Assembly: GCF_021404545.1 (NCBI RefSeq)
Contig: NZ_JAAWWD010000042.1
Span: forward strand, 1-64,000
Reading direction: 5' to 3'
Length of the DNA stretch: 64,000 bases
Source of the DNA: Aestuariivita sp.
GTDB taxonomy: Bacteria > Pseudomonadota > Alphaproteobacteria > Rhodobacterales > Rhodobacteraceae
Below are positions 8,866 to 17,058 of the stretch, piece after piece. Positions within the stretch are counted from its first letter, which is position 1; every line of letters begins with the position of its first letter. The notes below the pieces were generated by a model that did not search any database, had not been told where the DNA came from, and saw only the letters and a list, made by a program, of their open reading frames with translations. Both the position numbers and the translations under genes were made by a program.

Positions 8866-9635
8866 GTCTCCACCATCGCCAGCACGCGCAAGGGGCTGCC
8901 GGTCCCGTTTTTGATCTTGAGCGGGGCTGCCATCAGGATCGCACCCGTGGGCGGTAATTCAGAAAGGTTTGCAAGGCATTGCAGCCCGTATTTGCCAGCG
9001 CCGTGCAGGATGTAATGCGCAGGGTATGGCGGCGACAGATGCATGCCCTGGCCCGCATCGGTGCCCACCGTTTCGGTACCGAACCCGGTGATATCGCGCT
9101 GCTCGACCAGAAAGCGGATCGCCTCGGCCGCAGGACCGGGGGAATGCGGCCCTTCCTCGTGCATGTTGAGATAGGCCGCGCCCGAGCGTTTGGACCAATC
9201 GGTGCGCATCAAAACCCAGGCGCCGGGCGGGATTTGCCCGTGGGTGGCCTCCCACTCTGCGATATGGCCGGGGTTGAGCAGGAAATCGGCATCCGCCTCC
9301 GCCTGATCCGAACAGTCGATCACGCAGACCGATCCCACGAACCGCTCGGGCGGGATTTCATCGACCGACCCCAGTGGCACGTCCCGCCCCGAGATCCAGT
9401 GCGATGGTGCGTCGAAATGGGTGCCGGTATGTTCGGACATCGAGATATTGTGCCATTTCCACGCAGGACCGCGATGGTCATAGGCGCTGACCTCCTCCAT
9501 GCGGAACCGGGCGCATTGGCCGAACTCGGGCGGCAGAACGATGACCGGAAAATCGGGGTCCAGCGTATGGGTCAGGTCCACCACCCGGATGGTGCCTGCG
9601 GCCAGACCCGTGGCAAGCTTTTGCAAGGCGGTCAT
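8862..9635 (-). CDS. Cyclase-family metal hydrolase (kynurenine formamidase-like)
   Basis: 257 residues from MTALQKL. The metal site of the cyclase/KynB family is clear: SEHTGTHFDAPSHW at about residues 78-91, matching the HxGTHxDxPxH signature. The later H-x-x-x-E metal/catalytic region is around GTETVGTDAGQGMH. Family members hydrolyse N-formylkynurenine, cyclic imides or lactones. Nothing in the neighbourhood indicates tryptophan breakdown by the kynurenine route, so a lactone or CoA-pathway hydrolase role is also possible. Start and stop overlap both neighbours by four bases, so it is an integral operon member. Confidence 0.8.
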   Translation of the reverse strand: MTALQKLATGLAAGTIRVVDLTHTLDPDFPVIVLPPEFGQCARFRMEEVSAYDHRGPAWKWHNISMSEHTGTHFDAPSHWISGRDVPLGSVDEIPPERFVGSVCVIDCSDQAEADADFLLNPGHIAEWEATHGQIPPGAWVLMRTDWSKRSGAAYLNMHEEGPHSPGPAAEAIRFLVEQRDITGFGTETVGTDAGQGMHLSPPYPAHYILHGAGKYGLQCLANLSELPPTGAILMAAPLKIKNGTGSPLRVLAMVET

Positions 9636-10885
9636 GGCTGGTCTCCCGCCATGGTGCGCTCGCACTCCAACACTTTGGGATCGCGGCGAAATCTCTCGTG
9701 CATGTCGCGGGCCACATCGCCGCAGCAGACATCCTCCAGCCCCCGTTGCAGCCCGTCCACGATGGCGCGGGCAAGCGCCGCAGGGCCGACCTTGGGCGGC
9801 GGCAGTGGCTGATACCAGGCGTCATCGGTGGGCCCGGTCAGCACGTTCATCACCCGCAGGCCCGCGCCGCGAAATTCGGCCCTCAGCGACTGCGACAGCG
9901 CCAGGGCTGCGGCGTTCGAGGCCCCGAAACAGCCATAGTCCGGCGCGTTCGACAGCGCATCGGCGCTGAGAATATTGACCCAGGCCACGGCGGAATTGAC
10001 ACCGTCTGCGGTGCGCGCGCACATCGCGGGGCCAAAGGCCTGGGCCAGACGCATGAGGCCAAGGTAATTCACCTCGATCTCGTCTCTGGCAAATGCGGTA
10101 TCGCCGCGGGCCAGCACACCGCCCGGCCGCAAAAACCGCGCGGTGTTGATCAGGATATCGGTCTTGCCGCCATATTCCGCCGCCAGCCGCTGGACCGAGC
10201 CTGTGTCGGTCACATCGAGCGGTTGCAGATCGACGCCCATCTCCGCCAGCGCCGCGCGACCGGGGGAGGGGCGCCAGGTCTCAGGCTCGCCGACATAGAT
10301 TTCGACAGCCCCGGCCGCCTTGAGCGCCTTGATCAGAGCGGGCACCGCGGGGTGGCGCGCATCGGTGATCAGCACCCGGCGGTGTTTGGGATCCGATGTC
10401 ATCTGCCGCAGTTGCGGGTCGTCTTCCATCCGGGGCATCCTTTCCTGAGGCACCGCAAGCAATACCGCCTGACCAGCCCGGTCGAGTAAGTTCCACAGCC
10501 GCACCGGCCCGCGCGGCGCGCAATCGCCATGCACATGGCAGATCACAACCGGACCTGCGTCAAGCCTGACCAGCCCGGTGCGCCAGGGCGCGCGTTCGCG
10601 GAAATAGAGATTGGGCGAGGTGCGCACTGTCGTTTCCGCCAAGAGCGCACCGTCGGGCGATACATCGCGCCAGGGCAGATCGGGGCTCAGACAGCTTCGG
10701 CAGGCATCGCGGGGCGGGTATTGCACCGTCTGGCAGTCGGCACAGACCTGAAGGGCAAAGCGCCCCTCGGCGGCGGCGGCACTCAGGCCAAGCGTGGCGC
10801 GGCTGCGCCTTTCGGGCGGGCGCGTCGGCGAGACGGTGCGCGTTTGCGGGTTCTTTTTTGGGGGCGGTTGGAGCGCATCGGTCAT
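9632..10885 (-). CDS. DUF35 zinc-ribbon/OB-fold protein fused to a degenerate SDR domain
   Basis: 417 residues in two parts. Residues ~30-150 form a DUF35 unit: a rubredoxin-like zinc ribbon with C48-x2-C51 and C62-x2-C65, then an OB-fold. Such domains are partners of thiolase-fold proteins, as in the ChsH2/Ltp2 steroid aldolase. Residues ~168-400 align with SDRs, but the motifs are broken. TGxxxGxG is replaced by TDARHPAV (174-181), NAG by NTA, and the YxxxK active site reads FGASN (320-324), though the Ser in NILSA (308) remains. The second domain is therefore unlikely to be a normal oxidoreductase. The gene overlaps the thiolase-like gene upstream by four bases, which supports a complex of the two. 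Confidence 0.8.
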   Translation of the reverse strand: MTDALQPPPKKNPQTRTVSPTRPPERRSRATLGLSAAAAEGRFALQVCADCQTVQYPPRDACRSCLSPDLPWRDVSPDGALLAETTVRTSPNLYFRERAPWRTGLVRLDAGPVVICHVHGDCAPRGPVRLWNLLDRAGQAVLLAVPQERMPRMEDDPQLRQMTSDPKHRRVLITDARHPAVPALIKALKAAGAVEIYVGEPETWRPSPGRAALAEMGVDLQPLDVTDTGSVQRLAAEYGGKTDILINTARFLRPGGVLARGDTAFARDEIEVNYLGLMRLAQAFGPAMCARTADGVNSAVAWVNILSADALSNAPDYGCFGASNAAALALSQSLRAEFRGAGLRVMNVLTGPTDDAWYQPLPPPKVGPAALARAIVDGLQRGLEDVCCGDVARDMHERFRRDPKVLECERTMAGDQP

Positions 10886-12057
10886 GGAGCGGCCCCCTCA
10901 AGGATCGCGGCGCTGGAACACAGGCCCCGGTCGTAGTTGATCATCCCAAAGCCCGAAACCAACGCCTTGGCCGCGTCTGCCACCTGGGTCGGCCCCGCCT
11001 GACCTGTGACCTGCCGGATGGCTTCGACCAGCCCGATGAACCCGCCCGCAGCCCCGGCCTGTCCGGCCGAAAGCTGGCCGCCATTGGTGTTATGGGGGAA
11101 ATCGCCGGTCACGGTCAGATCCTTGTCGCGCAGGAAATCGGGGGCGGCCCCTTTGTCGCAAAACCCCAGATCCTCGATCTGCATCATCGAGATCACGGGA
11201 TAGTCGTCATAGGTCTGCACCAGATCCATATCTTGGGGCGCGCATTTGGCCGTGGCGTAGAGCTCATCCACATCCACCGCCCAGCCACCGCGCAGCTGAA
11301 CGGGGTCGTCGGCAAAGGCGTTATGCCGCTCGATGGTGCCCGCGATGCGCGCAAAGGGCAGGTTGCGGCGGATGGCCTCGTCCTCGGTCATCACCATAAA
11401 CGCCTCTGCGCCAGCCACCGGCATCACACAATCGAACAGCGCGATGGGATCGGCAATCGGCCGCGCGGCAAGGTAGTCGTCCAGTGTCAGCGGTTTTTTC
11501 ATGATCGCCGCCGGATAGCGCAGCGCATTGGCGCGCTGCGCCACGCAGATCCGCCCGAAATCGGCACGTGTCGCGCCAAACTCATGCATGTAACGGTCTG
11601 TCAACAAGGCGAAATTGGCGTTCGGCCCGCCATAGCCGTACGGATAGGAGGCATCCATCGCAAAGCGCGAAAACGACGACAAGAGCTGGCGGAAACTGTC
11701 GATCTGGTTGGTGTCGCCCGCCACGCAAGCCACGATATCGGCATCGCCCGCCTGTACCGCGCGCGCCGCCCGGCGCAGCGCCACCACGCCCGAGGCGCCC
11801 CCCATCGGGATATGATCGAGCCAGCGCGGACAGAGGCCCAGATGCTGCGTCAGCCCCACGGCGGTGTCGGGAAAGAGCGTGAAGCTTGCCACCGAGAACC
11901 CGTCGAGATCCTTCAACGGCAGATCGGCCCGCTTGAGCACCTCGCGCAGGGCGCGTGCGATCCACCAATGGGCGGTCTCGATGGAATAGCGCTCATAAGG
12001 TACCGACACCGGGGCGGTCAGCACGACACCGTCATAGCTCTGCCTGGGGCGCCCCAT
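10882..12057 (-). CDS. Thiolase-fold protein lacking the catalytic Cys (Ltp2-type aldolase candidate)
   Basis: 391 residues of the SCP-x/lipid-transfer-type thiolase family. The usual nucleophile position reads GGASG (Ala near residue 88 instead of Cys), and the GHPxG motif reads LSAGQAGAAGG (Gln for His). The C-terminal GLCSSAAIL cysteine region is retained. Classical thiolysis is therefore doubtful. Known Ltp2 proteins share this loss and act as retro-aldolases only with a DUF35 partner, which here is the overlapping next gene. YDDYPVISM, a tyrosine-rich segment, fits that group. Inference: cleavage of a beta-hydroxyacyl-CoA side chain to an aldehyde or ketone plus short acyl-CoA. Confidence 0.78.
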   Translation of the reverse strand: MGRPRQSYDGVVLTAPVSVPYERYSIETAHWWIARALREVLKRADLPLKDLDGFSVASFTLFPDTAVGLTQHLGLCPRWLDHIPMGGASGVVALRRAARAVQAGDADIVACVAGDTNQIDSFRQLLSSFSRFAMDASYPYGYGGPNANFALLTDRYMHEFGATRADFGRICVAQRANALRYPAAIMKKPLTLDDYLAARPIADPIALFDCVMPVAGAEAFMVMTEDEAIRRNLPFARIAGTIERHNAFADDPVQLRGGWAVDVDELYATAKCAPQDMDLVQTYDDYPVISMMQIEDLGFCDKGAAPDFLRDKDLTVTGDFPHNTNGGQLSAGQAGAAGGFIGLVEAIRQVTGQAGPTQVADAAKALVSGFGMINYDRGLCSSAAILEGAAP

Positions 12058-13679
12058 TACGCCACCTGCCGTTTCTTGAGATGGGTCAGATCCACCGCCC
12101 GGCCTTGGGCCAGCAGATCGGCGGCCATTTCTTTCAGCGTGGCGCGCTGGATCTTTTGCGTGGGCGTCAGCGGCAGCGCGTCGACAAAGGCGATGTAGCC
12201 GGGGACCTTGTAATAGGCCATCCGTTCCAGCGCCCAGAGCGCGATGGCCTGGGCGGTCTCCGTGGAAGGGTCGGCGGCGGTGATGCAGGCGAACACCTCA
12301 TCCCCGCGGATCGCATCGGGGACAGGCGCGACGCCCGCGGCGGTGATACCGGGATGGTTCATCAACACCGATTCGACCTCGACGGCGGCGATGTTTTCGC
12401 CCGATCGGCGGATCACGTTCTTCTTGCGGTCGACAAAGAACATCCGGCCCTCGTCGTCGCGCCGCACGATATCGCCGGTGTGAAACCAGCCGTTCGCCCA
12501 GGCCGCGTCGGTGGCCTCTGGGTCCTTATAATACTCGGTGAAAAAGCCCAGGCGCGGATCCGGCCCGGCGCGGCGCACCAAAAGCTCGCCCGGTACATTC
12601 GGCGCGGCGGCGTGCCCGTCATCGGTCACGATCCGCAGCTCCATCTCCGGCCCCGCAACTCCAAGGCAGGATTGGCCGATCAGCCGGTCGGGCGCATTGT
12701 TGGTGATCGCGGTGGCGAGCCCCGTTTCGGTCATCGCCCAGCCTTCGCAAAGCGGAAAGCCAAAGCGCGCCTCAAAAGGGCCGTGCAGTTTGGGATCCAC
12801 GCCCGCGCCGAACCCAAAGCGCACCGCATGCGCACGATCTTCGGGCGCGCTCTCCGTCTTCATCAGGATCGAGGGCATCACCCCCAGGTAATGCAGGCAG
12901 GTGGCGCGCGCGGCGGACACATCCGCCCACCATGTCTTGGGGTGGAACCGGTCGAGCACGGTCAGACATCCGCCCACCGCAAGCATGCCCATGAAGGATG
13001 CCGCCATCGCGTTCATATGAAAGACGGGCAGGGGGGTGATCATCCGCTCGCCCTTTTCGGTCAGCGCGGCGATGCCGCCCAGATCGCGATACCACTCGCC
13101 CGCCATCAGGAAATAGGTGTTCGACAGCACACAGCCCTTGGGCTTGCCGGTGGTGCCCGAGGTATAAAGCACCGCCGCCTCGCGCGCGGCCCCCTCCAGC
13201 TGGTCGGCCACGACCGAGCCGGGGCGCGGGGCGGGCGGCATGTCGGCCTCGCCGATCACCGGCAGGTCGAGCCCGGCCGCACGGGCGGCCTCAACCAGCT
13301 CATCGCGCCGCGCGGCGATCGAGATCACCAGCGCAGGTTCGGAATGACCGATCAGGTATTCCAGCTCCGAGGCGCGCAGATCGGGGTTGATCGGCACCAC
13401 CGAAAGGCCCAGCCGGTTCAGCGCCAGCCAGATCAGAAAGAACGCAGGCCGGTTCTCCAGCAAGAGCGCCACGCGCATGCCCGGGGCATAGCCCGCCTCG
13501 GCCAGACTCTCGGCAAGCCAGGCGACCTTGGCTTCGGCCTGCCCATAGGTGATCTCGCCCGCGTCGATGCCATAGACATCCGCCGTGCCGGGCAGCACGT
13601 TCAGCATCGCCCGCGCGGGCCAGCGGCGGGCCGCGGAGAGGAACGCGTCGTGGATCGAGGGGAGGTCGGTCAGGGTCAT
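12057..13679 (-). CDS. AMP-forming acyl-CoA ligase
   Basis: 540 residues of the ANL superfamily. Motif A3 is YTSGTTGKPKG, the adenylate-contact region is WAMTE, the hinge region is WFHTGDI...DRKKNVIRRSGENI, and the C-terminal catalytic lysine lies in PTQKIQR. MTLTDLP at 13679 is chosen as start because it overlaps the dioxygenase beta gene by four bases. It shares the TAATG junction with the thiolase-like gene. It would activate a carboxylic acid (aromatic or side chain) to its CoA thioester and so feed the thiolase-like/DUF35 pair. Confidence 0.9.
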   Translation of the reverse strand: MTLTDLPSIHDAFLSAARRWPARAMLNVLPGTADVYGIDAGEITYGQAEAKVAWLAESLAEAGYAPGMRVALLLENRPAFFLIWLALNRLGLSVVPINPDLRASELEYLIGHSEPALVISIAARRDELVEAARAAGLDLPVIGEADMPPAPRPGSVVADQLEGAAREAAVLYTSGTTGKPKGCVLSNTYFLMAGEWYRDLGGIAALTEKGERMITPLPVFHMNAMAASFMGMLAVGGCLTVLDRFHPKTWWADVSAARATCLHYLGVMPSILMKTESAPEDRAHAVRFGFGAGVDPKLHGPFEARFGFPLCEGWAMTETGLATAITNNAPDRLIGQSCLGVAGPEMELRIVTDDGHAAAPNVPGELLVRRAGPDPRLGFFTEYYKDPEATDAAWANGWFHTGDIVRRDDEGRMFFVDRKKNVIRRSGENIAAVEVESVLMNHPGITAAGVAPVPDAIRGDEVFACITAADPSTETAQAIALWALERMAYYKVPGYIAFVDALPLTPTQKIQRATLKEMAADLLAQGRAVDLTHLKKRQVA

Positions 13680-14158
13680 GGCAAAAGCTGGATATTGCCG
13701 AAGGCCGCATCGCAATTGAGCAGATCGACCCGTTTGTTGGCGATGCGCAGCGCGCCGTCGACCAGTGTCAGTTCATGCCGCGCGGTCAGGGCCAGCAATT
13801 GCTGCTCATCGAGCCGCGTCTCCACGTAATGCATCGAGGTGTGGGTGATATAGCGGTTCGCGTCGGGGTCATACTCATCGACGAAAGGCCGCTGGATCAC
13901 ATGGTTGCAGCGGCTTTTGGGTTTCTGGCTGAAGGTGCGCTCGGCGCTCAGCCGTTCGACGCGCAGGCGCAGCATGAAATTGTCCTCATAGAGGTATGAG
14001 CTGGCGCTGTGGGGATCCTTTTGCTGCCATTCCAGCGGCATCCAGTAATGCCCCTCGGGCATCCAGAGCGCCAGCCAGTCTTCGAACCGGCCATCATCCA
14101 GCATCCGCGCCTCGGCATAGATGAAATCGATCAGATCGTCGCGGGTGGGCGTGCTCAT
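13676..14158 (-). CDS. Aromatic-ring-hydroxylating dioxygenase beta subunit
   Basis: 160 residues, the usual size of the small NTF2-like subunit of Rieske non-haem iron oxygenases. The beginning (FIYAEARMLDDGRFEDWLALW) and the WMPEGHYWMPL segment are typical of benzoate/naphthalene-type beta subunits. It carries no cofactor and supports the alpha3-beta3 hexamer. It overlaps the alpha-subunit stop by four bases, so the two are translated together in stoichiometric amounts. Confidence 0.92.
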   Translation of the reverse strand: MSTPTRDDLIDFIYAEARMLDDGRFEDWLALWMPEGHYWMPLEWQQKDPHSASSYLYEDNFMLRLRVERLSAERTFSQKPKSRCNHVIQRPFVDEYDPDANRYITHTSMHYVETRLDEQQLLALTARHELTLVDGALRIANKRVDLLNCDAAFGNIQLLP

Positions 14159-15483
14159 TCCGCGGCCTCCGCCGGGCCGGGCGTATCCTGCATGAACTTG
14201 GCCCAGGCATCGAACTGATTGCGCATCTGGCGTTCGGTGGTGCCGTTATCGACCGCCTCAACGCTGAAATCCTCACCCTCCTCGTAAAGCCGGTGCAGAT
14301 CGACCCATTCCAGCCCGTCCGACATCAGCCCCTCCTGGGCGCGCTCATACATCTCAAGATCGTCATGGCCCACGATGGAGGTTGGCGCGTTGATCATCCG
14401 GTTATAAAGATGCGAGCGGGTGGTCAGCTCGTCAGGCGCACCGACAGGGCGGTAGACATAGGATTCCACCAGCGTCTTGTTTGCGCCCAGCGGGATAAAG
14501 TTGCGCAACTGGCCCAGAGGCGCCTTGACCATGATGTTGGGGAAATAGACCGTGTTGTGGCGGTTTTCATCGAGGATCGCCTTGGCACGCGCCTCGCCGT
14601 AAGCGTCTTTCATCGCGTCGAAATAGCCCGGGATCGCTTCGTAGTCGGCATGGATGGAGCCTTTGACACCGGTATGGCCATGTCCGTTGGGCCAGGTGCG
14701 GATGCCGATATTCTCAAAGAAGTCATAGGACGACATGAACGGCGCGATGATCTGCATCGCGGGCGGGCGCGGTTCGGGATTGCCCATCTCTACCCAGAGC
14801 TTGACAGCGGTGCCAGCGCTGGATTCATGGGCAACCATCGGGTGGCAGGTGTCGGTCTGGTTCTCGACCAGCATCTTCCAGTTGCATTGATGCATATACC
14901 GCAAGGGCGGGCCTGCGACCTCCATCCGGCCTGCGGGCGCGCGGTCGATCATATTGTCGAGCGACGAGAGGCTGTCGCCAAAGAACTCTTCGAACGAGAT
15001 GCCTGTTTCCGCGAGCCGCGCAAAGACAAAGCCACGGTGATTATGCACGGCACCGACCGCTTTCATGCCCTGGCCGTTCTCGGTTTCGCTCAGCCCGGTG
15101 CCTTCGTACCCTTTCTTCAGCGGGATCGCCAACAGGCAGCCATTGGTCTTGAACGACCACGCATGATAGGGGCAGCGAAAGAATTTGCCGGTATTGCCCT
15201 GCCGGTCAATCGCGATCTTGGTGCCCTTGTGGGGACAGCGGTTGTAAAGAACGTAGATCTCATTGTCGGAATGGCGCACTTGGATGACCGGCTGATCGCC
15301 CACCTGCGTGGTAAAGTAATCGCCCTTGTTCGGGGTCTGGCTGTCATGGCCCACAAACACCCAGGCGTTGCGAAACACATGGCGCATCTCCAGCCGGTAG
15401 ACCTCGTCGCTGACATAGACGTCGCGATGCACCTGATGTCCCCGCACCAGGGCGCGGGCGGTCTCGGCGGTATAGCTCGGCAT
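14155..15483 (-). CDS. Rieske aromatic-ring-hydroxylating dioxygenase alpha subunit
   Basis: 442 residues. The Rieske [2Fe-2S] ligands are C83-x-H85 and C104-x2-H107 (CPHKGT and CPYHAW). The mononuclear iron site shows the N-W-K...E-N...D211-x2-H214-x4-H219 arrangement, with Asp211 as the bridging residue between subunits. The enzyme would add both atoms of O2, or hydroxylate, an aromatic ring using electrons from the reductase encoded just upstream. The substrate cannot be read from sequence; the CoA ligase and TRAP genes in the operon suggest an aromatic acid. Confidence 0.93.
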   Translation of the reverse strand: MPSYTAETARALVRGHQVHRDVYVSDEVYRLEMRHVFRNAWVFVGHDSQTPNKGDYFTTQVGDQPVIQVRHSDNEIYVLYNRCPHKGTKIAIDRQGNTGKFFRCPYHAWSFKTNGCLLAIPLKKGYEGTGLSETENGQGMKAVGAVHNHRGFVFARLAETGISFEEFFGDSLSSLDNMIDRAPAGRMEVAGPPLRYMHQCNWKMLVENQTDTCHPMVAHESSAGTAVKLWVEMGNPEPRPPAMQIIAPFMSSYDFFENIGIRTWPNGHGHTGVKGSIHADYEAIPGYFDAMKDAYGEARAKAILDENRHNTVYFPNIMVKAPLGQLRNFIPLGANKTLVESYVYRPVGAPDELTTRSHLYNRMINAPTSIVGHDDLEMYERAQEGLMSDGLEWVDLHRLYEEGEDFSVEAVDNGTTERQMRNQFDAWAKFMQDTPGPAEAAE

Positions 15484-15504
15484 GGGCTGGCTCCTCTTTT
15501 TTCG

Positions 15505-16449
15505 TCAGAGATCAAGGACAAGGCGGTCGGACTTCGCGCGGCTCACGCAGATCTGCATCAGCGTGCCGCTGGCTTTCTCGGCGTCCGACAGCACAACGTC
15601 GCGGTGATCGGGCGTGCCCGAGATCACATCCGTCTGGCAGATGCCGCAATCGCCGCGCTGGCAGTCATAGATCAGGTCGATCCCTTCGGCCTCCAGCACG
15701 TCGATAATGGTCTTGCCGGGCGGGACGGTATAGACCGCGCCGGTCGAGGAAATCTCGACCTCAAAGGCGGTGTCACCATCGACGCTGGCGCTGTTGGTGA
15801 AAAGCTCGATATGGATCTGGTCTTCGCTCTGGCCTCCGGCGGTGGCGGCGGTGCGTGCGGCGTCGATCATGCCCTTGGGACCACAGATGTAAAGATGCGT
15901 GTCCGGCGTAAGCGTGCCCATCAGCGCATCCAGATCCAGCGGGGCGGTGTCGTCGTATCTCAGCGTGACACCGGTGCCGAACGCCGATTGAAGCGGGTTG
16001 GCAAACCCCATCACATCCGCCGACCGCGCCGCATAGACAAGCCGGAAGGGGCGGTTCGCGCCATGCAGAGCTGTGGCCATGGAGATCATCGGCGTGAGCC
16101 CGATGCCGCCCGCCAAGAGCAGGGCAGGACCAGGATGGTCGCGCAGTTCAAAATCGTTCTTGGGCCCTTGGGCGGTGATTCTGTCTCCCACGGCGAGGGC
16201 ATGCATCTTCCGCGAGCCGCCGTCGCCGTCGTCCTCGCGTTGCACCGCGATGGTATAGCAGGCAGGATCGTCCACCCCCGGCCATCTGATCAGCGAATAG
16301 CAGCGCGTGCCGACCTCGCCCAGTTCGAACGTGAGATGCGCGCCTGCCGCCCAATTGGGCAGCGCGGCACCCTCTGGCGCTGTCAGATCAAAGACACGGA
16401 TACGGTCCGTCTCGTCCCGGATCGCCTGGATGATCAACGTCTGAGGCAT
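15505..16449 (-). CDS. Oxygenase reductase with C-terminal [2Fe-2S] ferredoxin (phthalate dioxygenase reductase type)
   Basis: 314 residues in the order flavin domain, NAD domain, ferredoxin. RCYSLIRWP is the flavin-binding R-x-Y-S motif, GGIGLTPMI the NAD(P) loop, and C-x4-C-x2-C (DCQRGDCGICQ) with a final Cys about 30 residues later the plant-type cluster. The layout matches PDR/VanB-like class IA reductases. The start at 16449 was chosen from homologous length; the open frame continues upstream without family sequence. It is the first gene of the eleven-gene operon and supplies NADH electrons to the dioxygenase. Confidence 0.9.
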   Translation of the reverse strand: MPQTLIIQAIRDETDRIRVFDLTAPEGAALPNWAAGAHLTFELGEVGTRCYSLIRWPGVDDPACYTIAVQREDDGDGGSRKMHALAVGDRITAQGPKNDFELRDHPGPALLLAGGIGLTPMISMATALHGANRPFRLVYAARSADVMGFANPLQSAFGTGVTLRYDDTAPLDLDALMGTLTPDTHLYICGPKGMIDAARTAATAGGQSEDQIHIELFTNSASVDGDTAFEVEISSTGAVYTVPPGKTIIDVLEAEGIDLIYDCQRGDCGICQTDVISGTPDHRDVVLSDAEKASGTLMQICVSRAKSDRLVLDL

Positions 16450-16476
16450 ATGGCAGATCCCCTCGTTTACATTAAC

Positions 16477-16488
16477 ATGAAATTTCAT
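16477..16488. promoter_or_regulatory. 12-bp palindromic operator ATGAAATTTCAT (copy 1)
   Basis: A perfect palindrome in the 120-base AT-rich gap between the divergent dioxygenase operon and marR gene, followed by ATAATTTG. The identical 12-mer occurs at 26693-26704 upstream of the opine-dehydrogenase-like gene. The position fits autoregulation by the adjacent MarR protein together with repression of the operon. Confidence 0.7.
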
Positions 16489-16569
16489 ATAATTTGAGTC
16501 AAGGGAAAACTTTAGGGTTAAAGCTCTTCTTGTTCGGAGCATTCCGGGAATGAAAGCAGAGGAGACGGC

Positions 16570-17058
16570 ATGCCGCAAGATGGGCCGAGCTTGGAAGAGG
16601 GCACCGACCCGCCACATGATGCCAAAGCGGGCAGCTTTGTCGACGATTATCTCTTGTACCTGCTGGCCGCTGTCAGCGATCGGGCCAGCGGTCAGTTTCA
16701 CGCCCATGTGCGTGCGCACGGGTTGCGTGCGCCGGAATGGCGCGTGCTGGCGTGTCTCGCGGATGAGGATGGCGCGATGGTGACCGAATTGGCGCGCCTG
16801 TCGCTTTTGGAGCAATCGCGGCTGACCAAGATCATCGACCAGATGGCCGCGCGCGGGCTGGTGAGCCGCCGTGCCGATCCGGTCGATGCGCGCCGGGTGC
16901 GGGTGTTTCTGACCCATCAGGGCCGTGCGCAGGCGGTCGGGCTAGTGGCTGACGCTCGGGCGCACGAGGCAAGGCTTCTGGCGCTTTTGACCGAAGAGGA
17001 GGCTGGCGCGATCAAACCGGTTCTGCGCGCGTTGCTGGCGCGGATGGAGCGGTCCTAG
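16570..17058 (+). CDS. MarR-family transcriptional regulator
   Basis: 162 residues with a winged helix-turn-helix at about 50-125. The recognition region is LTKIIDQMAARGLVSRRADPVDARRVRVFLT, with the wing DPVDARR typical of MarR proteins that answer to aromatic acids or their CoA esters. It is divergent from the dioxygenase operon and almost certainly binds the palindrome between them. It converges with the hydroxyacid dehydrogenase gene; the stops overlap by four bases. Confidence 0.9.
   Translation: MPQDGPSLEEGTDPPHDAKAGSFVDDYLLYLLAAVSDRASGQFHAHVRAHGLRAPEWRVLACLADEDGAMVTELARLSLLEQSRLTKIIDQMAARGLVSRRADPVDARRVRVFLTHQGRAQAVGLVADARAHEARLLALLTEEEAGAIKPVLRALLARMERS

Noticed and set aside
14293-16497. 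Long plus-strand open frame (734 codons) opposite the dioxygenase genes
   Set aside because: Antisense to the Rieske alpha subunit and reductase, which carry complete catalytic motifs.
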